A DNA stretch of 64,000 nucleotides from an uncultured Candidatus Saccharibacteria bacterium (GCA_946222005.1 CAMIHP010000003.1:76738-140737), one strand, 5' to 3'. Positions 43,866-52,734 are shown, counted from the stretch's first letter. Notes: a model not told the origin generated them from the letters alone. Translations and numbers: made by a program.

Positions 43866-44168
43866 AATCTCTCTTATAGTAACACAATATTGGCAAAAGC
43901 GGCATGAGACAGCCAGGCTGAATGCTCATAATTTTACCTCAAAAACCATCGCTGGCCCAGAAGCTCACCAAACCGAAAATGCTCCGGCCAGATAGAATGG
44001 TGGTGCTTTTCCGTATATTTGGTCGCTGGCCTCCAGATATTTTCTTGTTCGATGAGCTCCTGCGCCAGTAGAGAGATGCCAAGAAAGAGGGGTTCTAGGA
44101 TTGATACGGGAGAAAAGATATCGACACAAAATAAGATTTCTGAGTTAAGCTCGCTAGCCAGCTCTTCC
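43866..44168. other. Intergenic region upstream of proS
   Basis: It carries the structured element at 43952-44068 and the proS -10 near 43873-43878. The rest (44069-44168) shows no coding sequence or clear signal. Confidence 0.45.
43952..44068 (-). ncRNA. Candidate structured RNA, copy A (same family as 47735-47852)
   Basis: A 117-nt hairpin. The basal stem is about 22 bp (from CTGGCGCAGGAGCTCATC on the minus strand) with one mismatch and three G-U wobbles that pair only in a minus-strand RNA. Then come a conserved GAAAAT/ATTTTC stem, an asymmetric loop (TGGA against GGA), a conserved GGCCAG/CTGGCC stem, and a ~34-nt loop with ACGGAAAAGC. Core and loop words match copy B, whereas the basal stem sequence is entirely different but still pairs. 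Located upstream of proS. Confidence 0.65.
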
Positions 44169-44966
44169 CTACCCCACCATAAAGACAAACATCGCCAAAA
44201 ATGCAATCGCATTCTTGAGCATATGAATGAGAATGCCGGGCCATATTGTACCAGTCGTATGACGCAGCGCCACCAGTACGATGCTGAGCATCGCCACATC
44301 GATGCCAACGTTGAGCTGGCCGTGCACGTAGCCAAAGAGCCCACTCACCACCACCGTAATAAGCCACACTGGCATGTGCGCAGCGTGGAGCTTGCTATAC
44401 AAATAACCGCGAAACACCAGCTCCTCGGCCACTGGTGCTACCACCACCAACATTGCAAAGGCGAGCAAACGCTCTACGCCATAGAGCTGCTTGAAACCGA
44501 GATTTTGTGCCTGAGTCGCATCAAAGCCGGGCAGCCACTGCTTGGCCGCCGCCAGCGCAACCATCGATAGCACGATATAGATAATGAAGCCCACCAGCGC
44601 CCAACCAAAGTCGCGCCACTGCAGCGAGCGCCGCCACCCAAGCTGGCGCCAGGTGGTGCGAAAGCTTACTGGCATCTTGGGCCGCACGCGCCGCACCAGC
44701 CATGGTAGGCCAATCAGCAGCGCCAATGCCACCACATAGACCGCCGTTTGCATCATGATAAGCGGCAAGACCGGCACCGACTCTTGGCCATGAAAGAGAA
44801 GGTAGAGTACTGCACTACAGAGTAACCCTGCCCCCATAAAGCTCAGCCAGACCCACAACGGCCAACCGAGCCACGAGGCAACGCGCAGCAGGCACTGGCG
44901 TGGCGTGAGCGGCGTTTTGGGCTGGGAGGAGTGAGTGGCTTTGGGGCGGAGAGCAACGCGTATCAT
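44169..44966 (-). CDS. CPBP family intramembrane glutamic endopeptidase
   Basis: 265 residues with about eight helices. The Abi/CPBP motifs are complete: EELVFR (motif 1, about 178-183), a FGYVH (motif 2) and HMLKN (motif 3) near the C-terminus. Such enzymes cleave within the membrane or process prenylated or small peptide substrates, and in some bacteria give self-immunity to bacteriocins. It follows rseP in the rpsB-proS series; AAGGA-like bases precede the ATG. Confidence 0.9.
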   Translation of the reverse strand: MIRVALRPKATHSSQPKTPLTPRQCLLRVASWLGWPLWVWLSFMGAGLLCSAVLYLLFHGQESVPVLPLIMMQTAVYVVALALLIGLPWLVRRVRPKMPVSFRTTWRQLGWRRSLQWRDFGWALVGFIIYIVLSMVALAAAKQWLPGFDATQAQNLGFKQLYGVERLLAFAMLVVVAPVAEELVFRGYLYSKLHAAHMPVWLITVVVSGLFGYVHGQLNVGIDVAMLSIVLVALRHTTGTIWPGILIHMLKNAIAFLAMFVFMVG

Positions 44967-45072
44967 GAAGCGAGTTCCTTATGCATTACCATGACGCGAT
45001 TGAGCAACCATAGCTCCCTGCGCTGCAACCCTCCACGATAGCGCTCTGCCCTGCTATACTGCTTAGCCTGCA

Positions 45073-46239
45073 TCAGTGCACCAACTTCCCTATATCAGCA
45101 ATCGTCACGAGCACAATTAAACCAAGCAAGCATAAGAAACCAGCTGCTTGGATATTCTCTTCCATCTGCTTACTAAGTGGCTTGCGCAGCAGGCGGAAGA
45201 TCGCCATCACCGTCCAGCGGCCACCATCGAGCGCCGGAATAGGCAAGATATTCATCACTGCCAGCGATAACGCAATGATCGCCGTCAGCAGCAGCACATG
45301 CACCACACCAGCCTGCCCCGCCGCTGGGAAGATAATGGCAAAGATCCCCACCGGGCCAGCCACAGCATTACCCACTTGCGATAAGTTTTGCTTGGCCTGC
45401 TGGCTCGTCGCGCTGTCGCTACTAAACTGCTGCACCAGACTGGTGGCGAGATTTACCACCATATCGCCCAGGCCCTGGAGCGTCGCCCCAGTGAGCTGCG
45501 CTGTTGTCACGACACCCACAATCGGTGCCGACCAGGTGGCGCGGATTGTATCTTGCTGCTTGGTGAGCTCTGCCCCTAGGTAGCCTTTGCGGTCGGGATT
45601 ATCTTTGCGTAGCGCCACCATGGCAGTGGCTTGCTTATCACCGCGGGTGTACACTACAGGTACGGTTTCGCCCTTATGCTGGTTCGCAAAGTGCGCTAGG
45701 TCGGTTGTGCTACGTACCGTTTGCCCAGCCAGCTGGTTAATTGCATCACCCTGGCGGAGACCTGCCTTAGCGGCGGGCAAACCAGGAGTAAGTGTGCCAA
45801 GCTGCACCGGATGGTTACTCACCACTGCGTCGCTCGGTAGGTAAAATTGGTTGTCGATCATCTTGGGCAAGCCCACCCAGGCGAGGCCAGTGAGGAGCAC
45901 CACTGCGGTCAGCCAGTTGACGGTCACGCCAGCCAGCAAGATCTTGGTCTTTTGCCAAAAGGTTGCTGCACCATAATCACCAGGCTGATCAGCCGCATCA
46001 TGCTCGCCCTGCAGCTTGACGAAGCCACCCAGCGGCAGCCAGTTGAGCGAGAAACGGACGTTCTCACCCAGAATACTTTTTTTGATCACCTTGCTATAGG
46101 CCCGTGGCGGAAAGCCAATACCAAACTCCTCCACCACCACACCATTGCGCCGCGCCACAATGCCGTGGCCTAGTTCGTGCGTTGCCACCAGTAGTGTCAG
46201 TGCGATGACTCCAATGATAATACCAATGACTATTTCCAT
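45073..46239 (-). CDS. rseP: Site-2 (RseP/M50) membrane metalloprotease
   Basis: 388 residues. Zinc motif HELGH (about 21-25) in the first helix, a PDZ domain (about 125-205; PGLPAAKAGLRQGDAINQL) and the third-ligand motif NILPIPALDGGR near residue 335 in a later helix. It cleaves transmembrane segments such as anti-sigma factors or signal peptide remnants. GGAGGAAT precedes the ATG. It lies directly after uppS, cdsA being absent from its common position. Confidence 0.95.
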   Translation of the reverse strand: MEIVIGIIIGVIALTLLVATHELGHGIVARRNGVVVEEFGIGFPPRAYSKVIKKSILGENVRFSLNWLPLGGFVKLQGEHDAADQPGDYGAATFWQKTKILLAGVTVNWLTAVVLLTGLAWVGLPKMIDNQFYLPSDAVVSNHPVQLGTLTPGLPAAKAGLRQGDAINQLAGQTVRSTTDLAHFANQHKGETVPVVYTRGDKQATAMVALRKDNPDRKGYLGAELTKQQDTIRATWSAPIVGVVTTAQLTGATLQGLGDMVVNLATSLVQQFSSDSATSQQAKQNLSQVGNAVAGPVGIFAIIFPAAGQAGVVHVLLLTAIIALSLAVMNILPIPALDGGRWTVMAIFRLLRKPLSKQMEENIQAAGFLCLLGLIVLVTIADIGKLVH

Positions 46240-46251
46240 ATTCCTCCTTCG

Positions 46252-46947
46252 TTATCCTCCAAAGCGTCGCTGCCGCCGGGCATACTCGGCCAGCAAAGCA
46301 TCGACGTCGGCGTGTGTCATATCTGGCCATGGCTTATCCAAGAACAGCAGCTCGCTATAGGCGCTGCGCCACAGCATGAAGTTGCTCAGCCGCTGCTCAC
46401 CACTGGTGCGAACGATCAAATCACACGGTGGCACATCTGGCGTATACAAAAATTGCTCAAAGATCTGCGCTGTTACCTTCTTGTGAACCGAGAGCGTTTT
46501 GCGCAAGCGATTGACCGCATCGATAATCTCCTGCTGCCCACCATAATTAAATGACAGCACCATTGTACCCTGCTGCAAATCCTTGGTGGCAGCCTCGGCA
46601 GTATCGATCGCCTTCTTGACCCGCCGGCTTAGGCGCAGGCGCGTCCCTGCCACGCGGATGCGCACCTCATGCTCGATGAAGATGGGCAGATCGCGATCGA
46701 GCATTGTTACTAGCAAGTTCATCAAGTGCTTGACCTCTGGACCGCTACGGTGCCAGTTCTCGGTGCTAAAGATATAGGCGCTGACGTACGGCACACCACG
46801 CTTGATGGTGGTAAGAGCAATATCGCGGAGTTTTTCGTAGCCAGCACTGTGCCCCTCTTGAGCCGAGAGGCCACGCTGCTTAGCCCAGCGCCGGTTGCCA
46901 TCAACAATATAGCCAACATGCTGCGGCAATTGCGTGGTAGCACTCAT
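46252..46947 (-). CDS. uppS: Isoprenyl transferase (undecaprenyl diphosphate synthase)
   Basis: 231 residues, cis-prenyl transferase: catalytic DGNRRWAK (about 17-24), SFNYGGQQEI, and the C-terminal DLIVRTSGEQRLSNFMLW with SELLFLDKPWPD. It makes the C55 carrier for cell-wall synthesis, working with uppP. The ATG at 46947 stands six bases after GGAG; the ATG at 46959 lacks one. Confidence 0.96.
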   Translation of the reverse strand: MSATTQLPQHVGYIVDGNRRWAKQRGLSAQEGHSAGYEKLRDIALTTIKRGVPYVSAYIFSTENWHRSGPEVKHLMNLLVTMLDRDLPIFIEHEVRIRVAGTRLRLSRRVKKAIDTAEAATKDLQQGTMVLSFNYGGQQEIIDAVNRLRKTLSVHKKVTAQIFEQFLYTPDVPPCDLIVRTSGEQRLSNFMLWRSAYSELLFLDKPWPDMTHADVDALLAEYARRQRRFGG

Positions 46948-46999
46948 GCCTGGCTCCATGATGGGTGGTTGGTTGCGTACGTCGGCAGAGAGAATGTCA

Positions 47000-47554
47000 T
47001 TAAATCGTCAAAATATCCTTCTCTTTAGCGGCAAAGGCGGCTTCTATCGTGGTTTGGTGCTGCGCCATAAGGCGATCGATCTCCTTCTCCACTGCTTTCA
47101 CGTCATCTTCACTCAGCTCCTTGGCTTCTTTGCGGCGCTTGGCGTCTTTCAAGGCGTCTTGGCGTACCCCGCGCAGGGCAATGCGTGCTTCTTCTATCTT
47201 CTCGCTGGCTTGCTTAACCAGTTGCTTGCGGCGCTCCTCTGTCAGTGGCGGCACTGGCACACGGACGACGTGACCATCGTCGCTCGGGTTAAGGCCAAGC
47301 GCTTGATCGGCTCGGATGGCGCTCGCAATCTTTTGCAGATTAGCTGGGTCAAATGGCGTGATCTGCAGCAGTGTTGCCTCTGGTGCCGTCACGTTAGCCA
47401 CTTGGTTGAGCGGCATACTGGTGCCATACGCCTCGACCATAATGCCATCCAGCATACTGGCGTGAGCTCGGCCGGTGCGGATCTTCCCCAGGCGCTCCTC
47501 CAGGTGCTCTAGCACGTGGTTCATCTTTTCTTCGTAGGGGGTGGTATCAAACAT
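47000..47554 (-). CDS. frr: Ribosome recycling factor
   Basis: 184 residues, with the conserved LRTGRAHASMLDGI-type segment (KIRTGRAHASMLD), VPVPPLTEERRKQLVKQ and a C-terminal helix pairing the three-helix bundle. It splits ribosomes after termination with EF-G. AAGAAGGAG precedes the ATG by six bases. pyrH, normally between tsf and frr, is absent; a structured element occupies that space. Confidence 0.97.
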   Translation of the reverse strand: MFDTTPYEEKMNHVLEHLEERLGKIRTGRAHASMLDGIMVEAYGTSMPLNQVANVTAPEATLLQITPFDPANLQKIASAIRADQALGLNPSDDGHVVRVPVPPLTEERRKQLVKQASEKIEEARIALRGVRQDALKDAKRRKEAKELSEDDVKAVEKEIDRLMAQHQTTIEAAFAAKEKDILTI

Positions 47555-47734
47555 CGCGATCTCCTTCTTGGTTTTCCTTTATTGTACCATTATTTGCTGG
47601 GGTGTGAGGAGAGTTTGCATAAAAATGGCGGGCATTGTTGCTTGCGCTTCCTCGATGAGATCCTATTTGGGTGAAGCATCTCTCGGTCATTGCTTATCTC
47701 GGTCTTCATTCATAATCCTAGAATCGGTACAGTG

Positions 47735-47852
47735 CCCTCACGGCATGCTCACTACACCGAAAATGTTCCGGCCAGATGGTGCGAGGAGCTTACCCGTTCG
47801 TGTATTCGCTGGCCTCCATATATTTTCTTGTGCAGCGAGCATGCCGTGAGGG
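47735..47852 (-). ncRNA. Candidate structured RNA, copy B (same family as 43952-44068)
   Basis: A 118-nt hairpin with a 23-bp basal stem (CCCTCACGGCATGCTCGCTG start on the minus strand) that contains two G-U wobbles and no mismatch, then GAAAAT/ATTTTC, an asymmetric loop (TGGA against GGA), GGCCAG/CTGGCC and a ~33-nt loop with ACGGGTAAGC. Core identical or nearly so to copy A; basal stem unrelated in sequence. It lies between the tsf terminator and frr, about 180 bases upstream of frr. Confidence 0.65.
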
Positions 47853-47953
47853 TGCACAAAAAACTATGAAGTGCCAGTGGTTATCGCCATCTCTTCTGCA
47901 CTCCACCCACATGGCGCAGTCGATAGGAGGGGGTGCGGATGAAGCCATAAAAA

Positions 47954-47984
47954 AGCGAGTGGCACAGTTGTCGTGCCACTCGCT
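47954..47984 (-). terminator. Intrinsic terminator of rpsB-tsf
   Basis: AGCGAGTGGCAC (47954-47965) pairs with GTGCCACTCGCT (47973-47984); on the minus strand TTTTTTATGG follows. Confidence 0.92.
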
Positions 47985-48008
47985 ACGCAAAAGCTTACTC
48001 TCTCGCGA

Positions 48009-48605
48009 CTACTCCGTCACGCCCAGCTCAATCCGCTTGAACTGGCTAACGCGGACATTCTCACCGCGCAGCGCCACCTGCTCTTTGATGAGCTGGCCAA
48101 CGGTCTTGCTGTCGTCGAGCACAAAGGCTTGCTCGGCCAAGACCTGCTCAGCGAAGTGCTTCTTGAGCTGCCCTTCGACGATTTGATCACGCATTGCCTC
48201 AGGCTTGCTGGCCAGAGCATCGCTGGCGAGAAACTCCTGCTTCTTGGCGTCGTACACCTCAGCTGGGATGTCGTCCATCGTGGCATAGCGCGGGTTCATC
48301 GCAGCGACCTGCATAGCAATCTGGTGTGCAAACTCCTTAAATTCAGGTAGACGAGCTACAAAATCTGTCTCGCAGTTGACCTCGACCACTACACCGATCC
48401 GACCACTGTGGACATAGCTCTCAATCAACCCTTCGCGGGTCTCGCGGTCGCCCTTTTTCTCCGCTTTGGTCAGGCCCTTTTTGCGCAGGGCATTGAGTGC
48501 TGAGTCGAAGTCACCTTCGGCCTCCACCAGCGCCTTCTTGGCATCGGTCAGGCCAATGCCAGTTAGCTCCTTGAGCTTCTTGATGTCGTCAATTGTCACT
48601 GCCAT
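48009..48605 (-). CDS. tsf: Elongation factor Ts, short form
   Basis: 198 residues. N-terminal UBA domain (IKKLKELTGIGLTDAKKAL), then the EF-Tu-contacting TDFVAR motif and a single core subdomain; E. coli EF-Ts has 283 residues with two subdomains, so this is the compact type. It recharges EF-Tu with GTP. It follows rpsB after two bases, as in nearly all bacteria, and ends at a strong terminator. Confidence 0.97.
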   Translation of the reverse strand: MAVTIDDIKKLKELTGIGLTDAKKALVEAEGDFDSALNALRKKGLTKAEKKGDRETREGLIESYVHSGRIGVVVEVNCETDFVARLPEFKEFAHQIAMQVAAMNPRYATMDDIPAEVYDAKKQEFLASDALASKPEAMRDQIVEGQLKKHFAEQVLAEQAFVLDDSKTVGQLIKEQVALRGENVRVSQFKRIELGVTE

Positions 48606-48607
48606 GG

Positions 48608-49309
48608 TTAGTTCTCCTCCTTCGTTGCTTTGCCCTCATCGACTGCTGCACTGAAGTAATCGAGCATCAGCTGCAGGCTCTTGATCGCATCATCGTTGGC
48701 GGGGATAGGATAATCCACCAGGTCGGGGTTGGCGTTGGTGTCAACAATACCGATCACTGGCACACCCAGCGTCTTCGCCTCGCGCAATGCGTTGTTGTCA
48801 GCCAAGATATCAAGCACCAGTACTAGGCCAGGCTTGCCATTGAGGTCTTTAATACCGCCGTATTTGAAGTTGAGGCTGTCGATCTCTTCTTGGTAGCGCT
48901 GGACTTCTAGCTTGTTGTAGCGCTTCTCGAGGTCGCCACTAGCCATGCGGCGCTCCAAGTCCTTGAGCTTCTTGATCTGCGCTGTGGTGGTTGTCACATT
49001 GGTGAGCATCCCACCAACCCAGCGGTTGGTCACATATGGCTGGCCAACTGCCTCGGCAGCTTGGCGGGTGATGTCCTTCGCCTGCTTCTTAGTACCAACG
49101 AAGAGGACTTGCTTACCGCTTGCCACTGTCTTGCTAATAATGGGCAGCGCCACATTCAGCGCCTCAACCGTCTTCGCGAGGTCAATGATGTGGCTATCTT
49201 GCCGCTTGCTATGAATATATGGTGCCATCTTCGGATGCCACCGGCTGGTCTTGTGCCCAAAATGAGCACCGGCTTCAAACAAAGCCTTGATATCTGCCTG
49301 CACGGCCAT
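48608..49309 (-). CDS. rpsB: 30S ribosomal protein S2
   Basis: 233 residues with AGAHFGHKTSRWHPKM, YIHSKRQDSHIIDL, TNRWVGGMLTN and the VLDILADNNALREAKTLG block, diagnostic of S2. The C-terminus is short. GGAG precedes the ATG. A promoter at 49390-49417 leaves a leader of about 75 nt in which S2 could regulate its own translation. Confidence 0.98.
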   Translation of the reverse strand: MAVQADIKALFEAGAHFGHKTSRWHPKMAPYIHSKRQDSHIIDLAKTVEALNVALPIISKTVASGKQVLFVGTKKQAKDITRQAAEAVGQPYVTNRWVGGMLTNVTTTTAQIKKLKDLERRMASGDLEKRYNKLEVQRYQEEIDSLNFKYGGIKDLNGKPGLVLVLDILADNNALREAKTLGVPVIGIVDTNANPDLVDYPIPANDDAIKSLQLMLDYFSAAVDEGKATKEEN

Positions 49310-49389
49310 ATCGCATTACTCCTTTTTTGCCTTGCCCCACACGATATGGAGTGGTGTGGAGCTGTGTCGTTATAGTTAGTTACGAGAGA

Positions 49390-49417
49390 ATTATAGCATA
49401 TGATGGCTGGATAGCAA
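49390..49417 (-). promoter_or_regulatory. Promoter of rpsB-tsf
   Basis: On the minus strand, TTGCTA (49412-49417), 16-bp spacer, TATAAT (49390-49395). Confidence 0.75.
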
Positions 49418-49520
49418 AGGGGTGGTAACTAGCGCTCATATATTTCCAATACAGCATAACTACCAAAGACGACTATCAATTCTCAACCCCCCAATGCAAG
49501 CAGCTTATATCCAACATCTT

Positions 49521-49550
49521 TTGACAACCCCCCGCCCCCTCTGCTACAAT
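49521..49550 (+). promoter_or_regulatory. Promoter of rpmE with leaderless start
   Basis: TTGACA (49521-49526), 18-bp spacer, TACAAT (49545-49550), only nine bases before the rpmE ATG. Confidence 0.82.
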
Positions 49551-49559
49551 ATAGCGGTT

Positions 49560-49916
49560 ATGAAAAGCAGTATTCACCCACAAACCTACCGCCCTGTCGT
49601 ATTTAGCGATGATCAGGCGGGCTTTGCGTTTTTGACGCAGTCGACGGTCGCTACCGACGACACCATCACCTGGGAGGATGGCAACGAGTATCCGCTCGTC
49701 AAGGTCCACATCTCCAGCAAGTCTCACCCATTCTTCACTGGTGAGGAGAAGATTATCGACACCGAGGGCCGGGTCGACCGCTTCGAGGCACGCCGCAAAG
49801 CTGCCGAGGCACGCCGCGCCGCTCTGGCCAACAAAGCCAAGAAGCAAAACGCCAAAAAGGCCGCCAAAGCCGCTCAAGCCAGTGCTGGCAAAGACGATTT
49901 CGCTAAGGCTGCGTAA
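49560..49916 (+). CDS. rpmE: 50S ribosomal protein L31 with basic C-terminal tail
   Basis: 118 residues. The N-terminal 75 residues match type B (zinc-free) L31: IHPQTYRPVVFSD and VKVHISSKSHPFFTGEE. The last ~40 residues are an Ala/Lys tail (KKQNAKKAAKAAQAS), making it longer than usual. The start is at the ATG nine bases after the -10, without a Shine-Dalgarno. A terminator follows. Confidence 0.95.
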   Translation: MKSSIHPQTYRPVVFSDDQAGFAFLTQSTVATDDTITWEDGNEYPLVKVHISSKSHPFFTGEEKIIDTEGRVDRFEARRKAAEARRAALANKAKKQNAKKAAKAAQASAGKDDFAKAA

Positions 49917-49941
49917 AACATTTGCAAGGCAATGGTATAAT

Positions 49942-49968
49942 GCTCACCCTATTTCTAAAAGGGTGAGC
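49942..49968 (+). terminator. Terminator of rpmE
   Basis: GCTCACCCT (49942-49950) pairs with AGGGTGAGC (49960-49968), followed by GTTTCTAT. Confidence 0.78.
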
Positions 49969-50120
49969 GTTTCTATATACCGGTTTACCTATACGTCTAC
50001 TTCTCTAACTTGGCGAGAGATTTTGTCCATCACTAGCATATAGCAACATAGATAATGATCTCAAGGATCTACTATGTTGCTCTATGATTATTTATGCTTT
50101 TATCGTGTGCCGTATTGCTT

Positions 50121-51350
50121 CTACTTTATCATGCCAAACTTCCGCAGCGCTCGCAGCACTGCCTCGCCTAATCGCCCTGACAAGACTTTTCTGATCTGCA
50201 CCTCAGCAACGTCATCTGTTATAATATCGTGCATTATGTATAGTTCAGCATAAAACCGCTCTGGATTATCCTCTAGTGTCCAGATATGCTCATATTTACC
50301 CGCATCGGGGCCTTGCCATACATACTCAGTTTCCCGTATAGTGCTGCCCTGCAAGACAGTTCTGATATCACTATGATTCGGGTTATTCGTTGCACCACCG
50401 ACGTGCTCGCGGCGCACCCCAACTTGCGGCTCGCCCTGCTCACACGTTGCAATAAAGCAGTTGCCACCATCTCGGACGATCTTCACACTCATCGCTGGGT
50501 CATCAGTGCCCTCAAGCAGATAATCTTCAAGGATACTTGGGCGCGTTATTTCGCCTGCTTCTTCTGTGGCATGCTCTTGCATCTCATCCAAGATTGCCGT
50601 CATCATGCTGTGTGCTTTTTCGCGCAGCTCATATGTCTCGTTTGTCTCTGTTGTTTCAGTCGCAAGTTCCTGAGTGGATACCGCTTCATCCTCTGATGCT
50701 TGGTCTATCCCCTTTCGCGATGCAATAAATGTTTCGAGCTCCCTATCAAGTTCCTGCTGAAGTTCCTTGTGGCTAGATAGGTCAATTTTTTCAATCGTTG
50801 GATATGTTTTTTTGGTCTGAGAAGCAGGCTCATGCACGAGCTGAAACCACTGTATATCACCTGCATCAGATACATACGCACCAACAGCACAATTATCACC
50901 CCACGTGACATCCTCCATGGTTGGCATTGTAGGAAGCTTACCTGCAGAACCCTCTGTTTGCTTCAGTAAGAATACAGAGCCTTTTGATTCTCGTATATCA
51001 TTAAATGGTTTATGATCATATACATCAAATGCTATCATGGCCGAGTTCGACCCATCAGCAGCATACTCATGCGGTGCAAAGTACTTTGCCGTAACTTCCA
51101 CTGACTTTGGGAGTAAATCTTCTCGCACAAGCGACACACCAAGAGCACTACCCAGCGATAAATCAAGACGCCGAAGCGGGTGATCCTGGCCATATAGTGT
51201 ACCAATGCTGTATGCCTCTGTAGCCTCAGGCTTTTTAATAGCATCTTGCAACCGAGCTGCTATATTCTCTTGTGTATCGTTACTCTGCTCGTGTGTTGAC
51301 TCGGGCATTTTGTATAACCGACTCAATACTGGCTGTTTGTCTCTTTGCAT
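50121..51350 (-). CDS. Hypothetical large cytoplasmic protein
   Basis: 409 residues, unrecognised, acidic, no membrane segment. N-terminal part (about 50-190) appears globular with alternating strands; a central Glu/Thr-rich helical linker (about 195-250) leads to a C-terminal domain (about 260-400) with two Cys in GGNCFIATCEQG. Codon use is more A/T-rich than its neighbours. An alternative ATG lies at 51308. A (CT)7 tract lies between a TTGACA and the gene. Confidence 0.65.
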   Translation of the reverse strand: MQRDKQPVLSRLYKMPESTHEQSNDTQENIAARLQDAIKKPEATEAYSIGTLYGQDHPLRRLDLSLGSALGVSLVREDLLPKSVEVTAKYFAPHEYAADGSNSAMIAFDVYDHKPFNDIRESKGSVFLLKQTEGSAGKLPTMPTMEDVTWGDNCAVGAYVSDAGDIQWFQLVHEPASQTKKTYPTIEKIDLSSHKELQQELDRELETFIASRKGIDQASEDEAVSTQELATETTETNETYELREKAHSMMTAILDEMQEHATEEAGEITRPSILEDYLLEGTDDPAMSVKIVRDGGNCFIATCEQGEPQVGVRREHVGGATNNPNHSDIRTVLQGSTIRETEYVWQGPDAGKYEHIWTLEDNPERFYAELYIMHDIITDDVAEVQIRKVLSGRLGEAVLRALRKFGMIK

Positions 51351-51395
51351 ATGTTGACTCTCTATCTACACTTATACTTAATACCACATAAGGTA

Positions 51396-51409
51396 CTCTC
51401 TCTCTCTCT
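51396..51409. repeat. (CT)7 dinucleotide tract in a promoter region
   Basis: Seven CT units lie just downstream (minus-strand sense) of a perfect TTGACA (51415-51420), in the spacer before -10-like TACCTT. Repeat-number changes would alter promoter spacing for the 50121-51350 gene. Confidence 0.6.
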
Positions 51410-51591
51410 TAATTTGTCAAGCTATTATGCAATAATTGCATGTACAAGCAAAAATATCTGAATTCTCACACATATTCTCTTTTCTACCAAAGAGACGAAG
51501 TAGTGGGCACTTGTGTAGAGTTGGTAGTTACTTTGCGACTTCAGTATATCCAATAGCTCAAGGGTCGCCCCCGTGGTATAATCATTAGTAT

Positions 51592-52662
51592 ATGCCCAAA
51601 ATTTCTCTCGATATCGCCACCCTGACGGCTGAGCGCGCTGCGCTTGAGCAGTTTCTTGCCCAGCCTGATGCGTATAGTGCACCCGATTTTACCGCCAAGA
51701 ATAAGCGCTTTGCGGAGCTCGAGACCATCATTGCTACCGCTACCAAGCGCGCTACCGTGGAGCAGCAGCTGGCTGAGGCGCGTCAGCTCGCTCAGGGCAA
51801 CGATGAGCTCGCCGAGCTCGCTAAGCTCGAGATTCCCGAAGACGAAGCCATCATTGCCCAACTAGACGACGAGCTCTTCGTCCTCCTCACCCCCAAAGAC
51901 CCTAATGACGAGAAGAATATCATCATGGAGATCCGGGCTGGCGCTGGCGGCGATGAAGCCTCGCTCTTTGCGGCCGAGCTCTACCGTATGTATCTGCGCT
52001 GGTGTGAGGCGCATGGTTACCGCACTGAGCTGCTTAGCGAATCTGCCAATGACTCTGGTGGGTACAAAGAAGTCATCTTCAAGATTTCGGGCGATGCACC
52101 CTACGCCAAACTCAAGTTTGAGGGTGGTGTACACCGCGTCCAGCGCGTGCCCGTTACCGAGAGCCAGGGGCGCATCCACACCAGCACCGCCACAGTAGCA
52201 GTCTTGCCCGAAGCAGAAGAGACAGACATTACCATCAATCCTAATGACCTCCGCATCGACATCTACCGCTCGAGCGGCCACGGTGGGCAGAGCGTCAATA
52301 CGACCGACTCAGCCGTGCGCATCACCCACCTCCCCACTGGTATGATCGTTACTAACCAAGATGAGAAGTCGCAGATTAAAAACCGCGAGAAGGCCATGAG
52401 CGTCCTACGCTCCCGCCTCCTCCAGCGCAAGATCGATGAAGAAAACGCTAAGCTCACCGCCGAGCGCCGCGCTCTGGTGGGCACTGGCGACCGCAGCGAG
52501 AAGATCCGCACCTACAACTTCCCTCAAGACCGCATCACCGACCACCGCATCCGCTACAGCCGCAGCAACATCCCCGCTGCCCTCGGTGGCGACATCGATG
52601 ACATCATCGAGCGCCTCCAAAGCTACGAACGCGAGTTGAAGGCACAAGGAGCAGAGCAGTAA
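51592..52662 (+). CDS. prfA: Peptide chain release factor 1
   Basis: 356 residues. The UAA/UAG recognition motif PxT is PVT (RVQRVPVTESQGRIHTS), defining RF1, and GGQ is in SSGHGGQSVNTTD. TATAAT (51577-51582) stands nine bases before the ATG, so little or no leader is present. It is not near prmC or hemK, its usual partners. Confidence 0.97.
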   Translation: MPKISLDIATLTAERAALEQFLAQPDAYSAPDFTAKNKRFAELETIIATATKRATVEQQLAEARQLAQGNDELAELAKLEIPEDEAIIAQLDDELFVLLTPKDPNDEKNIIMEIRAGAGGDEASLFAAELYRMYLRWCEAHGYRTELLSESANDSGGYKEVIFKISGDAPYAKLKFEGGVHRVQRVPVTESQGRIHTSTATVAVLPEAEETDITINPNDLRIDIYRSSGHGGQSVNTTDSAVRITHLPTGMIVTNQDEKSQIKNREKAMSVLRSRLLQRKIDEENAKLTAERRALVGTGDRSEKIRTYNFPQDRITDHRIRYSRSNIPAALGGDIDDIIERLQSYERELKAQGAEQ

Positions 52663-52734
52663 CAACCAAACATATTTGTCATAAACATAACAATACTACA
52701 GTTATATCGAGCCCATTGAGACTCCAGAGCAGCC

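Larger units (their letters stand above)
47555..48008. other. Intergenic region between tsf and frr
   Basis: It contains the tsf terminator (47954-47984), the structured element copy B (47735-47852) and an A/T-rich stretch before frr with TACAAT near 47585. No pyrH remnant is visible. Confidence 0.5.

Noticed and set aside
43934..44068. The repeated element as a remnant of a coding sequence (shared residues ENIWRPA in one frame)
   Set aside because: The shared frame diverges at once and ends in different places in the two copies, whereas the divergent outer arms keep base pairing, which fits RNA structure rather than protein.
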